Source of the DNA: Bradysia coprophila
Lineage: Eukaryota; Arthropoda; Insecta; Diptera; Sciaridae
NCBI RefSeq assembly: GCF_014529535.1
Contig: NC_050735.1
Coordinates: 11,109,739-11,173,738, forward strand
DNA: 64,000 nt
Reading direction: 5' to 3'
In this document: one piece after another, positions 30,917-45,100 of the stretch
Numbering within the stretch: the first letter of the stretch is position 1
How the letters are laid out: every line of letters starts with the position of its first letter
The notes under the pieces: model-generated
The model's input: the letters and a program-made list of their open reading frames with translations, nothing else
Told to the model about the DNA's origin: nothing
Database searches by the model: none
Position numbers and translations under genes: made by a program

Positions 30917-33900
30917 TTAAACACAACCATACTCATACCAGATGGCCGAGTCCTTGCTTTTGTCCTCGTTGGTCTTCTTTTTGTCCTTGCTGCCGCCGCT
31001 TTTATCTACGCTATTCGTACCCGATGTATATCCACTGCCAGTTGCTCCGCCATCCATTGCAGTGCCATATACGTTTGAGATTTTATTGTACATTAAAAAT
31101 GTGGACGGAGGAGGGGTGGCGTCACCGGTCGGGGAATTGGTTTCGTTGTGAGATGTTGTCGGATTGGGATCGGTGACGATGTTCGATTGTGATGCGCTCA
31201 ATTTTTCGTCGATCAAATAAACGGTTTTTCGGCTACCAGCCGTGCCTAATGTCAAACTGCTACCGGTCACGTCAGGTGGCTCTAATCTGTAAAATTGGAA
31301 TTAACAGTCAGTCCAACGACCTACGCAACGAAAAATACTAAAAAAAACAATGGCTCGACTCGTACCCATGAATACTGTTCCGATGAGTGATGCGATTAGG
31401 TGTGCTTTCTCGTTTGATCGATTGGAAACTACTTCGGATACCGCCGCGAGGTAAAATGGTTGGCTCTATGTTCGGCTTTCGTTGTAAGCTTCGTCGTATC
31501 ACATTGTTGCGCTGTAAAAGGTTTGTGTCCGAGGCAACGGACAGCGGTTCTTCAGCACTGTTGTCAGAGTCATTACCACCAGATTCTGAATGGTTCACTT
31601 GAAAATCGTCCGTTTCGTTCAACAAGCGACGACTCTGTAATGGAAATCATTGTTGTAAACGACTGAGATGTGAAGAAACTCAATGCGCTTACCCGACTCG
31701 GGACCTTGCTGATTAAATCGGAACTCGCCTTCTTGACTTTTTTATAGAAATTAGCACCGAATGGCTTCCTAGAATCGAAGAGAGAGAGAGAGAATGTCAT
31801 TTTCATCGCTGCAAAACTATCATTTCAGAGAAAAACAAACTTTTTGGGCGAGCAGCTTTCCAGCTTCTTGTAATGTTCCATGATTTTCTCCTCCAACTTT
31901 TCCTTTTGACGATGCAAATGGTTCACCTTGTCGGTGAATTGTTTCTCTTCGTCGTGGAAATGCTGCTTATCATCCAGTGAATGTGTCAACAACTCCTGAT
32001 ATTGTGTCAATATCTGCGACACATGGTCCATCAATTTGCGCCGATCCACATCCAACGTACTGTTTATCTGCATCAACATTTCGCATCGATTCGAGCAGTT
32101 GGCATACTCGATTTCGTATGTCTTAATTTGCTCGTTGCTGGCCATCAATTCGCCGCTGATCTCCGTGCTTTGAAGCTTCAGTCGACCATTCTCGCTGCGA
32201 ACGATTTTGTATTGTTCCTGGACATTTTTGTATTCGGTTTTCAGGCGTTCGTTGGCCGACAGAACATTACGGAAATCGTCTTTCAATTTGGAATGTTCCA
32301 CTCGCAGATTAACGAAATTCTCGTTGTCCTTGCGAATTTTCGCTATTTGATTTTGTAGCTCTTCTACCTGAGCAATATAGGCAACTTCGCGTTCACGCAA
32401 GTCCCTAATGTCGGTTCTAGCGTCCCGTAGGCTGGTCTTGATTAACTCTTTTTCCTTGTTTAAGGCCTCGTATTCCGAGTTCAATTGTTCGTGCAGGCAT
32501 TGTAGTGTGATCAGGTCGTTCGATGTGGAGGTAAGTTGTTGCTTAAAGTGACCCACTTCTTTGATTAGGACATCTTTCTCTGAGGCAAGCTGTGAGTTGG
32601 CCAATTGAAGTGCAACTTGTTGCGTGTGTAGCGAGGTTATCTGCGATCCGAGTGTGGAAATGTCAACCTTTTGTCGTGCATTTTCCGCTTGCAGAGTTTC
32701 ATTTGCCGAAAGAATATCCACATTGATGACAGTCAATTGGTCATTCTTCTCTTTCCATTGCATCGACCCGCTGACCGTCATTGGTTCAATGCTATCACCG
32801 GAAATTTCGATGTTTTTTTGCACTCGGAACAGTTCTTCTTTGTGACAGAGAACGCATGTTTCCATCTCCTTGCCAGCATCCAACATTATCTCCCTGACGG
32901 TTTTGAACGTTTCCGGATTCTTGATCCAATTTTGGACTACATCTTCCACATTCACCTGAATCGTTTCCAATTCATCGTTTTCGATGCCCAATTTTTCCAG
33001 CTCTTTTCGCACCTTTTTCGTTGCAATCGTTCCTGTCACCAGGTCCCGTTGAAGTGTCGATATCGTTTCGGTATCCATGGCAATTTGGCTGAGAAGTTCG
33101 GTGTTTTTCGTCTCCAATTCCTGCAGCCGTTCCAGACTCACTGACGAACATTCCATTTGCTCGTGGAGATTTTGGACCAGTTTCTCTTTCGCCTCAAGCT
33201 CACTGGATTTCGTATCGATGATGACATCCTTCTTCTCCACATTCTCTCGCAATTTTGTCACTTCTTTACCTAGCACAGCTGTTTCCCTTTCCATTGCAAC
33301 GTTTTTGTCTCGCAATTCGAGTACCTCCGTTTTGATGCTGTTCAATTCAACCGTTTTCGTTTGCAGCTCCTCGATTTCCTTCTTATTCTTGTCGGCGACT
33401 CGTTCCAGATCCGCAGCCCGCCGTTGTACACTTTCATACAAATTCTGGATGCGTTGCTTCTCCTTGGTCAATGTTTCCGCATGCTTCTCCAAATCGATTA
33501 GTTTCATGCGATCGATTTCACGTTCCTGTAACTGGCGATCGTTGGCTTGTTGCCGGTTGTCCATAGCGTCTTGTAGCTTCTTGTTTTCTTCCAAAGCATC
33601 ACGGAACACATTCTCCAATTCTTTATTCTGTCCCACCAACCGGTTACAGTTTTCCTGTAACTGTTCCACTTTCAACGACAGTCGTTTCTTCTCCTTCTCC
33701 AATTCCAGATGCTTGTTGGCGTACTCGTGGAACGATGACTCTTTCAACGTGTCCAGCGATTGCTGCAATCGTCGATTTTCCAATTCCAGTTTTAAGGCAC
33801 GGGTTTGAGCGTTGTTCGTCAATTGTTCCGATAAACTGTTGTCGCCCGATGTGCATTCGTCTTCGGAGTGATAGACAACGGTCGACGAGCAGAGATCTTT

Positions 33901-36139
33901 GGTGGCAAATTGCAGTTGAGTATTTTCGTCAACCAATTCTGTGAATTTGTAAAAAAAAAATTTGGAGATCAGATTGGTCGGGTCCATCGTTCGCTAGTTC
34001 ATTGACGTATTTACCTTGCAGACGCGTTTTGTCCGCATCCCGTTCCGATGCCATGTCGTTCAGTTTCTGTTTGTATTTCATGATTTCCGATTCCAAATTC
34101 ATCACATGTTCGCTGCGTTTTCGCGACCGTTGCAATTGTTCTTCCAGCATTTCTCTGTTGACAAAGGTAATTTGATCAATTAAGAAGGTCCTAGGATGGC
34201 AAAGCTGCACTCACTTCGTTTCCAGCAGCATTCGATTGTCTTCTCTCAGCTCTTCGACTCTTGTTTTAAAGAACTCAGCGTCACTAAGTTTCTCCCGGAA
34301 TCGTTGCACTTCGATTTCCAATCGGTCGGCTCTATCGGCCCGTTCGCGTAAAACATCTACCTCGTCGCGGTAAGCCGCAGCTCGACGAGATTCGGTATAC
34401 CATTCTTGGCTGTCGGTTCGCAATTTTTCGTATTGGCTGATTTTGTGGTCCAGTTCTTCTTTGACTTCTATGTACGCTTCTGACTTCTCTTCCCTGGGGA
34501 GAGAAAGAAATGTTGAGAAGGGAGCATTTAGAAATTTTCCTTTCCGTTTTCGGACTCAAATTGTTTTCCGTCTCTCAAGCCAACCGACAAACATTCATTT
34601 CAACAAACAAAAACAAAGTACTCACAACTCCTGACGAAATTTCCGTAATTTCGATTTCAAATTCGCCAGCTCCACAGCGAAATGATTGTTTTCGTTCGTT
34701 GGTGTTGAATTCGACGTAGCATTACCACTCCTCGACTCGGTCTCGTTCATCAGACTGGTAATCCAATACGAATGATACTGAAACGAGCGATTAGCATTTT
34801 AGATTAGTGTAAGCAACGGCCACACTCATTATGCATCCTTACTCTGTCACGTTCCTTGGCTATTCGCAATATATGCTGGTACATTTGTGGGGGAGTCAAT
34901 TGTTCCAGTGAATCGTTAGTTAACACCAGAGTTTGGTTATCGGTAACCTGTTATGAAACATAAAAGGATCAGAAAAGTGAAAGACGGCGCGGATCGTCTT
35001 GCGCCTGATGTCCTTACTTGTTTAATTAATTCAACAATGGCATGCTGGGTGCTAACATTCAATTCCTTTATTCGAACAATGAACAACTGTTTGTTGGGAC
35101 ATTGAACAGCTGCACCAAGTAACAATGTTATCAACAGTTTCATCTGCTCCAAACCAGCTCGAGACTCTAAGGAAAAAGTGTGAAAAAAATCGATAAACAA
35201 AAACTGGTTCCGACATGTTCGAAATCAATCCACAAACCCGGCTTATGTCCCAGAATTGAACAATCCGGCAACACCAGAACCGTTTGATTCAGTTCGTCTT
35301 CGTAGAGTGTTTTCAGATTCTTCACGATTATGTCGAAATTTCGCGCTCTGGCATTGGCCAATTGTAGATCGTCAATACCTTCCAGTTTGATTGGATGGTT
35401 TTGCGGTTCGGGATCGATTTGCAGCCAAACGGAATGCAATATGGTGCCGTCCAGGAGTGATTGGTAGCCGGTTAATAGTTCCGGTCGGGGTAGACATGAT
35501 TCTAACTGAAAATTATTTTTGAAATTAGCTGGCGATGAAATGATACACTTCACAGTCGGTGGTAGTCTAACGTTTTCGCTGGTATGCTTCCATTTCATAG
35601 GATACGAGTCACAACACTCTTGGGAACTTTAGGAAATTCTCTAACATATGGAATGGAGATTTCGTTTGGAAACGCTCGAAGGAATCTTTCTTATAGCCCA
35701 AACCACACACGTTCTAAACTTCTCAGACACACCAAGGACTTTCAAAGGCCCAATAAAATGGTTGAATCACTAAGAGCAGCACAGCATTCACATCATTACT
35801 ACAATTCTGATCAATATGCAAATCAAACAGGCAACCGGTTTTCTTAAGCGACAATGACCCCCGAAAATTGACAACAACAAACATTTCGCACTGAATGAAA
35901 CTCAACGTCCGAGTTTCCAGTGATAAAATTGTATTGAACGAAGGTAATTGCGACGACAGTAGACAAAACAAGTGAAGGGTACATTGAACTTCCTGTTGAA
36001 CAGCAAAATCTCGAATTTCTGGTTCTCGACATAGTAACTGGCGCACAATCATCCCGATCAATTTGTTTTAGCAATTTACCCAAGACAGTAGAGCCCCGTT
36101 CAGAAAGTCTTCCACCTCCGTTGCCGACATTTCACTCAT
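30917..36139 (-). CDS. Girdin: Girdin/CCDC88: Hook domain, long coiled coil, PDZ-binding tail
   Basis: Minus strand, 11 exons in my reading: 36139-36080, 35505-35238, 35166-35018, 34948-34843, about 34779-34626, 34494-34214, 34153-34012, 33940-31842, 31769-31693, 31633-31364 and 31286-30917. The N-terminus MSEMSATEVEDFLNGALLSW and the LLDGTILHSVWLQIDPE segment form the microtubule-adaptor Hook domain. Then about 900 residues of heptad-rich coiled coil. The tail is low-complexity Ser/Thr/Gly and ends WYEYGCV; a terminal GCV is the PDZ-binding motif known from the Daple branch of vertebrate CCDC88. Drosophila Girdin links actin and adherens junctions. Exons 5, 9 and 10 boundaries are approximate. 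Very long antisense open frames here are shadows of the coiled coil. Confidence 0.85.
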
Positions 36140-36634
36140 AATAATTGTGTAATGTGTGTAATTAGCCGAGCGGAACGTATTGTTGTGTTACTCGGTACAC
36201 AATAGGCATTGATGATTCAGCTGCAGTTGTTCCGTTGGCCCGACAATTACGAAATAATTTTTAACTCGAAATTTGTTTGATTTTATCCGTACGAATAATG
36301 CAATCACTTGTTTAAATACAGGTCCATTTTGTTAGATTTAGGCCGAAACTGTTCAATAATAAACCTTTTAAACAAAGCAAAGCCTGTGAACTGTCAAAAT
36401 GGTCAAGTAAGTTTTGTCTGGGACGTCTGGGAGAGGGGGGTGGAGATGACCGACTCATAGATCGCGCTGAATTCGTTAATTTTTAGGAATGCTTCGATAA
36501 TAGTAAAGAGGGCAAGGCGGTAACTTTTCGAATTATAATACGATACGTTCCGTTAAGGTGGTTAATTGATTAACGCTCTCAGTACAGATTGTGTGTGAAA
36601 TCAATTTGTGTGTCACCGCCTTCGTGATCAGCTC

Positions 36635-36664
36635 CAATGAAAGTCTAGTTTTACACTTTCATTG
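36635..36664. mobile_element. 30-base minimal MITE, CAATGAAAG ends
   Basis: CAATGAAAGT at the left and its inverse ACTTTCATTG at the right, with only ten bases between. Flanks ATCAGCTC (36627-36634) and ATCAACTC (36665-36672) match at seven of eight. The related sequence at about 37170 has a single ATCAACTC and no insertion, i.e. an empty site. Confidence 0.7.
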
Positions 36665-37574
36665 ATCAACTCTGAGTTGTCTTAACCTGTTCTTTCAGAA
36701 CCTTGTTGTTATGCGAAGTTCACTGTACCCCTGCTGACTGTATTCAACTGCATTGCAGATTTATTCAGAATTCAAAACTTAATAATATCTTCACGCGTCA
36801 AAAGAAAGTAATTTTGGCTTTCAAGTTTGAAAAGATTTAGGTCGATTTTTGACAGGCCGAAAGAATAATTTTTTGGTTATATCTCTATGGATGAAATATA
36901 TGAAACAACCGTGAAACAGATTAATTTTATTGTGATTTCCCGTTAAAAGAATTAACACCTACAACGTGAAAAACGAAAAAAATCACGTGTCAAATCAAGA
37001 TTCTGAAAAAACACTAACGAAGGCGGGTGAAACACAAATCTTGACAATTCAGACATGTATATATATTGTTTGAAAAGTCAACTTGAAAACAATTTTTTTT
37101 TGTTAAGTTGAAATCGTCATATAAAATTTTCCAAACCTAGTTGGCAGGAAAATTTTGATCACACCGCCTTCGCGATCAACTCGAAAGTGTCTTAACCTGT
37201 TCTTTCAGAACCTTGCGTCAAATAACGTATGGAATGGTTATTTGTATACCTGTTTTGGACGATTGATTTTAGGCAATTTCGCGGATTGTAGGCCGAACGA
37301 AGTGATATGTATTTTTCGGTTCAGTTTTTCATCGACTCGTTCACTTGAAATTCAAATTTTGGGCACACTTACGGCGTGTATTATGCAGTGAATCGCAATT
37401 AAAGTATACTAAATAGGTATGGTCTAATGTCAAAATTTGTATTAATTTTCATTGAAAGGTGAGTTGGTGAGTTACATGAAATCGCTATTTCCTCCGGTTT
37501 GTATGGACAGACCATACCTAGTTTGTTGATTCATTGGTGAATCGTAGTTGACTCATTTTGCAGTAGCCCCAATA

Positions 37575-37785
37575 ACCAAGGTAAATATATGGTCGGAGGT
37601 AATGCCATTCGTAACGCGCGGCCTAGCACAATAGTCCGTTGCCACACTGACATCTTTTTTTAAAATGGCTGACTAAGATTTACTTGTGTTTCACAAAATG
37701 TTGTGCCTATCACAAAACAGATGGCCCAGGTTTCTAAGCAATTTTGCTATTTTAGAGACAGCGAGAGATGGCGTTTATAGCAAAT
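37575..37785. repeat. Dispersed repeat related to 27010-27235
   Basis: Begins CAAGGTAAATATATGGTCGG with GGAGGTAATGCCAT, like 27010; the inner block TTACTTGTGTTTCACAAAATG is inverted relative to the first copy. Non-coding. Confidence 0.55.
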
Positions 37786-39144
37786 ACCTTGCCAAAAAAC
37801 CATTAAAAGTACAAACCAGGTATGGTCTGTCCATACAAACCGGAAAACCGCGTTTTCATACAAACAAACTCACCTTTCAATAAAAATCATTGACAGGTGA
37901 CTTTGTTTATCTCCTCTCCATACAAATTTTGACATTTAGACGCATTAGACGATACGCATACCGACCATATACCTATACCTAGCTATAGACTTATATAATA
38001 CTTTCATTGCCAAAAACTATGTGTGTGTGTTACGTCTCTGCAATATCCTACTGGTTTTTGTTATGTTTGTGCGCAACCACAGATGTCGCCCAACCATCAA
38101 GTATTGGTCCGCTTCATTAATGGCGTATAGCCGGGAATGAAGATTATTTTACCTCTTTCCAAATATATTTTGTAAAATTCGCTTAATTATAATTAAACAA
38201 AATTACAAAGTGCATCGACGGCCACATAAAGTGTAATCTAGTGCAACCGAATTTCGCCCATTGAACAGTGAAATGGTATATAAATTGTCTGATTTTTTTG
38301 TGTGTTGTACAACTTCTCGGGCCACTGTTCAGTGAATTTGTGTGTGATATGTACGATTGATATGTTGTTAGGTTAGGTTGTGCATTGCGAAAAGAATTTA
38401 ATTGCTGGCATCATTTTTACGGTAAACGGAACAAGCATTTGGTGCAATCGAATTGGTCGTAAATGAATTTCGGATAATAATTAAAATTTTAATAATTTTG
38501 TGTGAGCACCAATTCGTCGACAAAACATCGCCCATTTTTTTCATTCCGAAGAAGAGAAAAAAAAAAACTTTTTTCTATTGTTAGTCGTGTGTTCCAGTTA
38601 AATGGTTATATGAGTGTGTAAGTGTTTTGTCCGTATATATGCAGTGCACGATATGGGGGGAAACGTTATACTCATCTCGAATTTGACAATCTACTGCTTG
38701 GTAAATATCACTATTTGATGGATATTTGTTATTGTTTAGTAAAATGCATCCGAAAATGTGCAATAAAATTGTGTGAACAATCTGTGAAGTTGCGTTATTT
38801 TTTATTGTTTTTTTCAATAAAAAATGAATTTCTCTTCACACATTTTGACAGATCCGAATTGCAAATGGCTGTCAAAAAAAATTTAGTAGCTGTTTCAAAG
38901 AGTCAAGAGAAAAAAGTTTTGCAAATTGAAGGAATAATTTCGAAGCTAAAATGGAAAAAGACATTCAATTGAAGTAGTTGGACAGAATTGGTGTCGGTTT
39001 ACGTTTACGTGTGAACAATCAAAGTGATTTTTTGTTACAAAAAAAAAATATTTTTGATGCGTTTCCCCTTGCTTATAAAAGAAAAGAAAACCGAATTTCC
39101 CAGAACGAAACGTTATTTTCCCGTTCCGTTTGTGAACAACTAAC

Positions 39145-42100
39145 ATGGTAGATCCGTTCCAAGTATTGGATAATGGGAATACTTTATCTGGCACTAATGA
39201 AAATCAAATCCTTCTAAGACTCAAACAAAACATGAATGAAGAATCAACAAATTTGAGAATATGCAATGAACCAACCGACCATGCAACCAATGACGAAGAG
39301 AAAAAAACCGTTGACTTCGATGCACCGAGAGCGGATACAAACGACGGCAATGTTGATCAAACGGTCGAACCGGACAATTTGGATCAGCTGAAAATGGGAG
39401 TACCATTGAACCATCAATCCTACGAACTAAATCATTTGCCGTATCACAGTAACAGCAACAAAAATGAACAAAACTTCAGCGACAATTTGGATAAACCGAG
39501 TGCATATTGTGTCAGTGATAATTCTGAATCGGAATCGGGTGTGTTGGACGCTGATGCCGATTTCCTGATAACACGTCCCGTTCATGAACCAGTGAACAGT
39601 GAAACGTTTACAAAACATTTTGAACTTAGTGTGAGTAGTAGCAGTAGTAGTTGTACTTCAAATATAAATTTATGTGACACAGATCCGTCGAATCAAAGTC
39701 AACAAACAGCAACAGTAACAACAGTCAAATGCAATAGTGTCAATAGTAGCAATTCCACTTTAACAACAAATTGTGGCAATCTAAGTGAATCTGTAGCCGA
39801 TATGGAAACGATAAAGAGTTACGATAGTCCCACGTCGACCACGACTGATGCACAGGAGACGCCAGCGGACAATCGTCGAGTGGAACCGCTGAAAATCAAT
39901 TTGCACCGTGAACCGATCAAAACGATAATCAAAATTCCGAAGCACGTGCCCGACGAAACGATCCCCAAAATCACAATCAAATCCATCAAATTACCGCACA
40001 CCGGCGTCTGTGACGATGATGTGCCCAAGCACACGTTAGTCGTTGATTCGTCGGTGTCGACGACAAGCAGCAGCGGCCAAAACTGTTCGTCATTCGATAC
40101 GCCCAGCGAGCCGCACGTCATACCAAAATTAACCATTCGGAATTCCGTCAATTCGTTTGGCATTGCCGGACAGAGTGAAATTGTTCCTAAACTGACCATC
40201 AAAATGGACAATCACATAGCGTCATCGCAGGCGAATAACAAAGACAAAACGATCACCTCCGACGATGGCATCAAGCTGACAATAAAACCGATTCTAGAGC
40301 CGCCCATTCCCAAGCTGACGATCAAAACGAATTCGAATGATTGCGCGGAGGTGGTGAATAATACGAATGCGTCCAAATTTTCGATAAATGTCAGTCCCAG
40401 CAGTCCATCGTCGTCATCAGCTGCTATGAATAAACTAAATCGATCCGCCACCAACGCATCCAAGTCGGAAAGTATTGTGCCGAAAATCAAAATCACCAAG
40501 ACCGATCCTTTGGGCGAAGTTCCTCAATTTACCATCGCCAAATCGGACGATGTGTCGACGAAAGACAATGTGGTGAAAATGGTGCCGAAATTGGTGGTCA
40601 AATTGCCCAAAGAAAGTGACTCCGAACAAACAAAATCCAAATCGTACGACGAGAGCGATGCATCCGAGCCGGCAGTCGATGAAATCGTGCCAAAGATTAC
40701 GATTCGACAAGTTAAACAGCCATCCGAACCCGTGTCAAACGAAAACATTATCATACCCAAAGTGACTATCAAGCCAATCATCAATCCAAACAATGAGTCA
40801 AACGATTCGGAACCGTTGGTCACACCGAAAATCACAATCAAACCCATCCCGAAACCGTTGGACATAACACAGCCGTTAGAAATTGTGACATCATCGCCAA
40901 CGACTGCCATAAAATTGTCCGAATCGTCAACAAATGAAAGCCAGCAATCGCCTCGTATTATTTTGAAAATCAACAAAACGACGTCGGAAACGATATCGAA
41001 ATGTGCGACTGACGTGGAGGACAGTGGTGTGACAGTGATTCAAAAAGATCTTATGCCCAACAATTCGATAAGCAAAAAACCAGCAATCCCATTTCCAACG
41101 ACAGTTTCAACGGTCGAAAATGAACTGAAGCGAACCAATTCCGTTATTCACACTCCGGTAGATAACAAACGGCTGAAGTTGGATCCATGTCTGAATGCAG
41201 CCGATGAAATTATCAATTTAGATTCGGATGAGGACAATGTCAGCGAACCGATGGAAGCCGCTAGTCCAAAAATAGAGTCGAATAATCGACATGAAGGCGA
41301 ACAATTACAATCAATTCAACATCTCCAGCCGTCTATTCAGCATGACACGATAGCAACGCAACAAAATGAAACAACGACGACGACGATCCTAACGATGCCA
41401 GTGACTTCTGCTGTTACAGCCACTTCGAACACAGCTACGGTGATACCTGCGACGACGACGACGACATCAACACCGCCGATAATGACCCAAAAACACAATT
41501 CAAACAGTACCGCCGAAAATATCAAACCAAAACTACCATTCCCGGGAAATTTTTTCCTCAGCGAAGATGTGCGACCCGAAATTCCTCATCCACTGCTGAC
41601 GCACAACATTGAACGCGCTAAATTGTTAGTTAGCATGATGAATGCCAATGCCGATCCGCCGAAAGACGATCAAACCAAAGGCAAACGTCAAAATGTTATC
41701 ATACTCAGCGAAGGATCCAGTTCGGACTGCATTATGCTGGGCGACAATGGGACATCGTTGCCGAATTCCATTGATTTTGGTGTGAGCAATTTAAATGAAA
41801 ATGGCCAGAATAATGCGGATCGTGACTCGGGTGTGGATGTTTCGAATTCGATTAAGTCGGGCGCTGACGATGTACTCGAGGATGTTACACCGGTCAAACG
41901 GGGTAGAGGCCGACCGAGAAAGGATGTGGCTACACCTGCTGTTGCGCGGTAAGTTGATCGTTGTTTTTTTTTTCCTTAAATATATTTTTAGCAACGTAGG
42001 TCCAGTCATTGTAATAATCTGAACAAATATTAAAGCTTTAAGTCGGGACATCCCATTACCAATCAAATCAAACTCAATAAATTAATTGTAAAATTGTAAA

Positions 42101-45100
42101 ACACAGGAAAAAGGCTGAAGAGAATCAAACAACACCACGACAATTCGCCGGCGTACTAATGCCGCCCGAAAATCCACCTACTGATCCGAATACTCCACAA
42201 CCTCCAAACAGTCCAATGAAATCGGGTCGAAAGCGTAGAATACGGATCGACGATGACGATGAATCGCCAACGTTCAATCCACTAGCACGGGGAATACGAC
42301 GTGGACGAGGTCGAGGCGGTCGAGGATCACGAGGCGGACGAGGTAGTTTGCGAAAGCAAATGCATCGTTCGTTAATGGCTTCGCCGGACAAGTCGGGTGG
42401 TGAAGCTTCACCATTCACATCGCCAGATGCCAAGGTAATTTGTCAGTCCATTTGCCGTATGCAATGGAGAATTTCGGCCTTACTAAATTGCTCTTTGTAC
42501 ACAGGGCCGACGAAAACAAATATTGAAAGAAATCTCAACGCCAAGCCTACAAGTATTTGAGGAAGATACACGAATGAGCGCAGATTTAACGTCGCCCATC
42601 ACGAGGTAAACTTTCGGGGAAATATTTTTTTATATTTGAAATGTCTGCTGTTGACCTGGTAATTGTAACATGTTTTTATCTGTTCGTTGTTTTGCACAGA
42701 AACTTGGAATTCCTTCAAAATGAAGAGTCACAAAGCTCACTTCACAGCAGCATAAGTGCAGCCGCTATGAATGAGGGCAGTACGACCTGTCCGGGAACAG
42801 CGAAGAAACGTGGAAAAATCGAAGTGGTTGATCCGGAAGGGTAAGCTTCACATCGTTTGTTCGATCCGTAGACAGTTTTGACCATTTTGATTCCCTTCCT
42901 CAGACGCACCGAATTCACCGTCGAAATGATAGCCGAATATGACTGGCCACCGCCGAAAGGTTGTTGTCCGGCACGTAATCGTGACACGTACATGATACAG
43001 GAACAAGTCGCCGAGTATTTGGGCGTGAAATCGTTTAAAAGAAAATACCAAGAACTGCCCCGACGAATGGTGGAAATGGAAGAGCGAAATTATTTGATGG
43101 AAAAGGGATTGGTGTCGGAGAAAATGTGTGATTTAGGTTTAACGGCTGTTTTAGCATCGGATGTGCTAGATATCATGCACAATGATTTCTACGAAAAATA
43201 CGAGGAGTACAAACGGTTTCTGCGGGAGAAACACATACGAGATCTGGCGGCGAAACAGAAGGCTATGCAAGCGGAAGCGGTCGAAAAGAATCTGAGTGCA
43301 AGGGAACATGCTATACGTGCTGCTTCTCTATGGAACATTAATTTCAATAAATCGTAAGTTGTGAATTTCGGTGCCAATTCGAACTTCGGCTCACCATTTC
43401 TAATATTTCCAGTCGAAAAGAGGATCGACGGCAGTGTTTAGACCTTCAGAATTTCGTCATAAATCTTCCCGAAACGGTTAGACAGAAACTCACCCGTCCT
43501 TCACCTGCCCCATCTCATTATCCTATAGCTCTTGTGCCAGGACAATTCCAAGATTTCTACAAAGAGTACACTCCGGCTGAATTGATGTAAGTGACACGCG
43601 TTTCGAAAAATTGCAACGGCTACTTCACAATTTTCTTTACTTGCAGTTGCTATCCAATCAATTCGGCACTGGCCGATCCCATCGAGTTGAACAAAAAGTT
43701 CCAGAATCTGTTGAAATCTTCGCGTCGTGATGATAGTGACAGTTCGTCGGACAGTGATGATGACGATGATTCGTCCGATTCGGTAAGACCATTTGACGAC
43801 GAGCTAAATCTCCGGCTCGAAAAATTACCGATTTTCCTTTGTTCCTTTGCAGGATTCCGATGGTTCATCAGACTCATCGGACGAGGAAAACGCCAATATC
43901 ACAAGCAAGTGTAGCGTGTGCGACAACCCCCAAAATTCAAATCAAAACAACAAACCCGAATTATTTGTGCACTGCTCGAAGTGTCGGCGGAAAGGTGAGT
44001 CCAAGACACACGTCGCGATTTCCTTTTCCGACAAAAATTTCATTCGAAACTCCTTCCACTTTCTATAGTCCATCCCAGTTGCATTGAAATGTCGTCAAGG
44101 ATGACGCTACGCGTACGTGAATACGATTGGCAGTGTGCTGAGTGCAAGTGTTGCATCAAATGCAAACAGGAGGTGAATGAGGACAAAATGCTGTACTGTG
44201 ATCAATGCGATCGAGGATATCACATTTATTGCGTTGGCATCAAAGCCGTACCGTCAGGTAAGGTTTTCCGCTTGAACTTGTTTGTGTTTTCAGTTACTCT
44301 GGAAGCGCATGTCTTGCTAATCCGTGAATTTTTCGAAAACGAGTCTTGAAGACTACCACTGGAGAATTGATCACTAGGCAACGCACTTTTTGCCGACGGA
44401 TGTTGGTTTACTTACTTACTTAACTTACTTAACAGCCATTTTTAACCCAAGCGGGTTTTGGCTGACTCCACAACAGCATTTCGCCATCTTTGACGATCCT
44501 CGGCAACAACTTTCCAATTGCGAATACTCAGCTCACGTAGGTCCTCTTCCACGCAGTCAATCCACCTTTTCTTTGGGCGGCCTCTGGGCCTAGTGCCGTC
44601 AAATTGGCTCACAAAAACTTTCTTTGCCACTCTATCATCGTTCATGCGGATCACATGACCCGCCCATCTTAGTCGTGCAGCTTTGATGACGCTAACAATA
44701 TTTTCGGCACCAAAAATTTCCATGAGCTCGCTATTTGTTCTGATTCGCCACGTATCGTCCACTTTGACTGGCCCACAGATAGAGCGTTGAATTTTTCTTT
44801 CGAAACACCTTAGCCTGTTTTCTTGATTTACTGTTAAAGTCCAGGTTTCGCAGGCATAAGTGGCGACACTCCTAACCAGAGTTTTGTATAGCCGATACTT
44901 CGTGGTAATGTTTAGTAGATTGCTTCTGAAGAGGTGTTTCAATGCATAAAAACACCTACTAGCTTGCACCGTTCGAGTTTTCAGTTCTTCATCCAGATCG
45001 TTAGCAACGTTGACAGTGGAACCAAGATATTTGAAAGATTGAACAACCTCAAAATTGTACTCATTCATGGTCATGTTTTGTCCAATTCTGGATCCCTGAC

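Larger units (their letters stand above)
36140..39144. other. Intergenic between Girdin and e(y)3; MITEs and e(y)3 leader
   Basis: Girdin and e(y)3 are divergent. Seen here: a repeat pair at 36614-36707 and 37161-37216 sharing CCTGTTCTTTCAGAACCTTG, a 30-base MITE inside the first, a MITE with GGTATGGTC ends at about 37416-37525, a related fragment at 37818-37980, and a dispersed repeat at 37575-37785. From about 38200 onward is probably the e(y)3 5' UTR; short frames there are not conserved proteins that I recognise. Confidence 0.55.

Noticed and set aside
33077-33808. 243-codon frame antisense to Girdin, and others at 31981-32358 and 32671-33144
   Set aside because: Shadows of the Glu/Lys/Leu-rich coiled coil; the residues are Ser/Phe-rich as expected for its complement.
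38622-38972. 116-codon frame upstream of e(y)3
   Set aside because: Within the probable leader, AT-rich, no ATG context or domain; overlapped by a frame on the other strand.
40212-40976. Antisense frames over e(y)3 exon 1
   Set aside because: Low-complexity complement of the Thr/Ile/Lys-rich exon; no homology.
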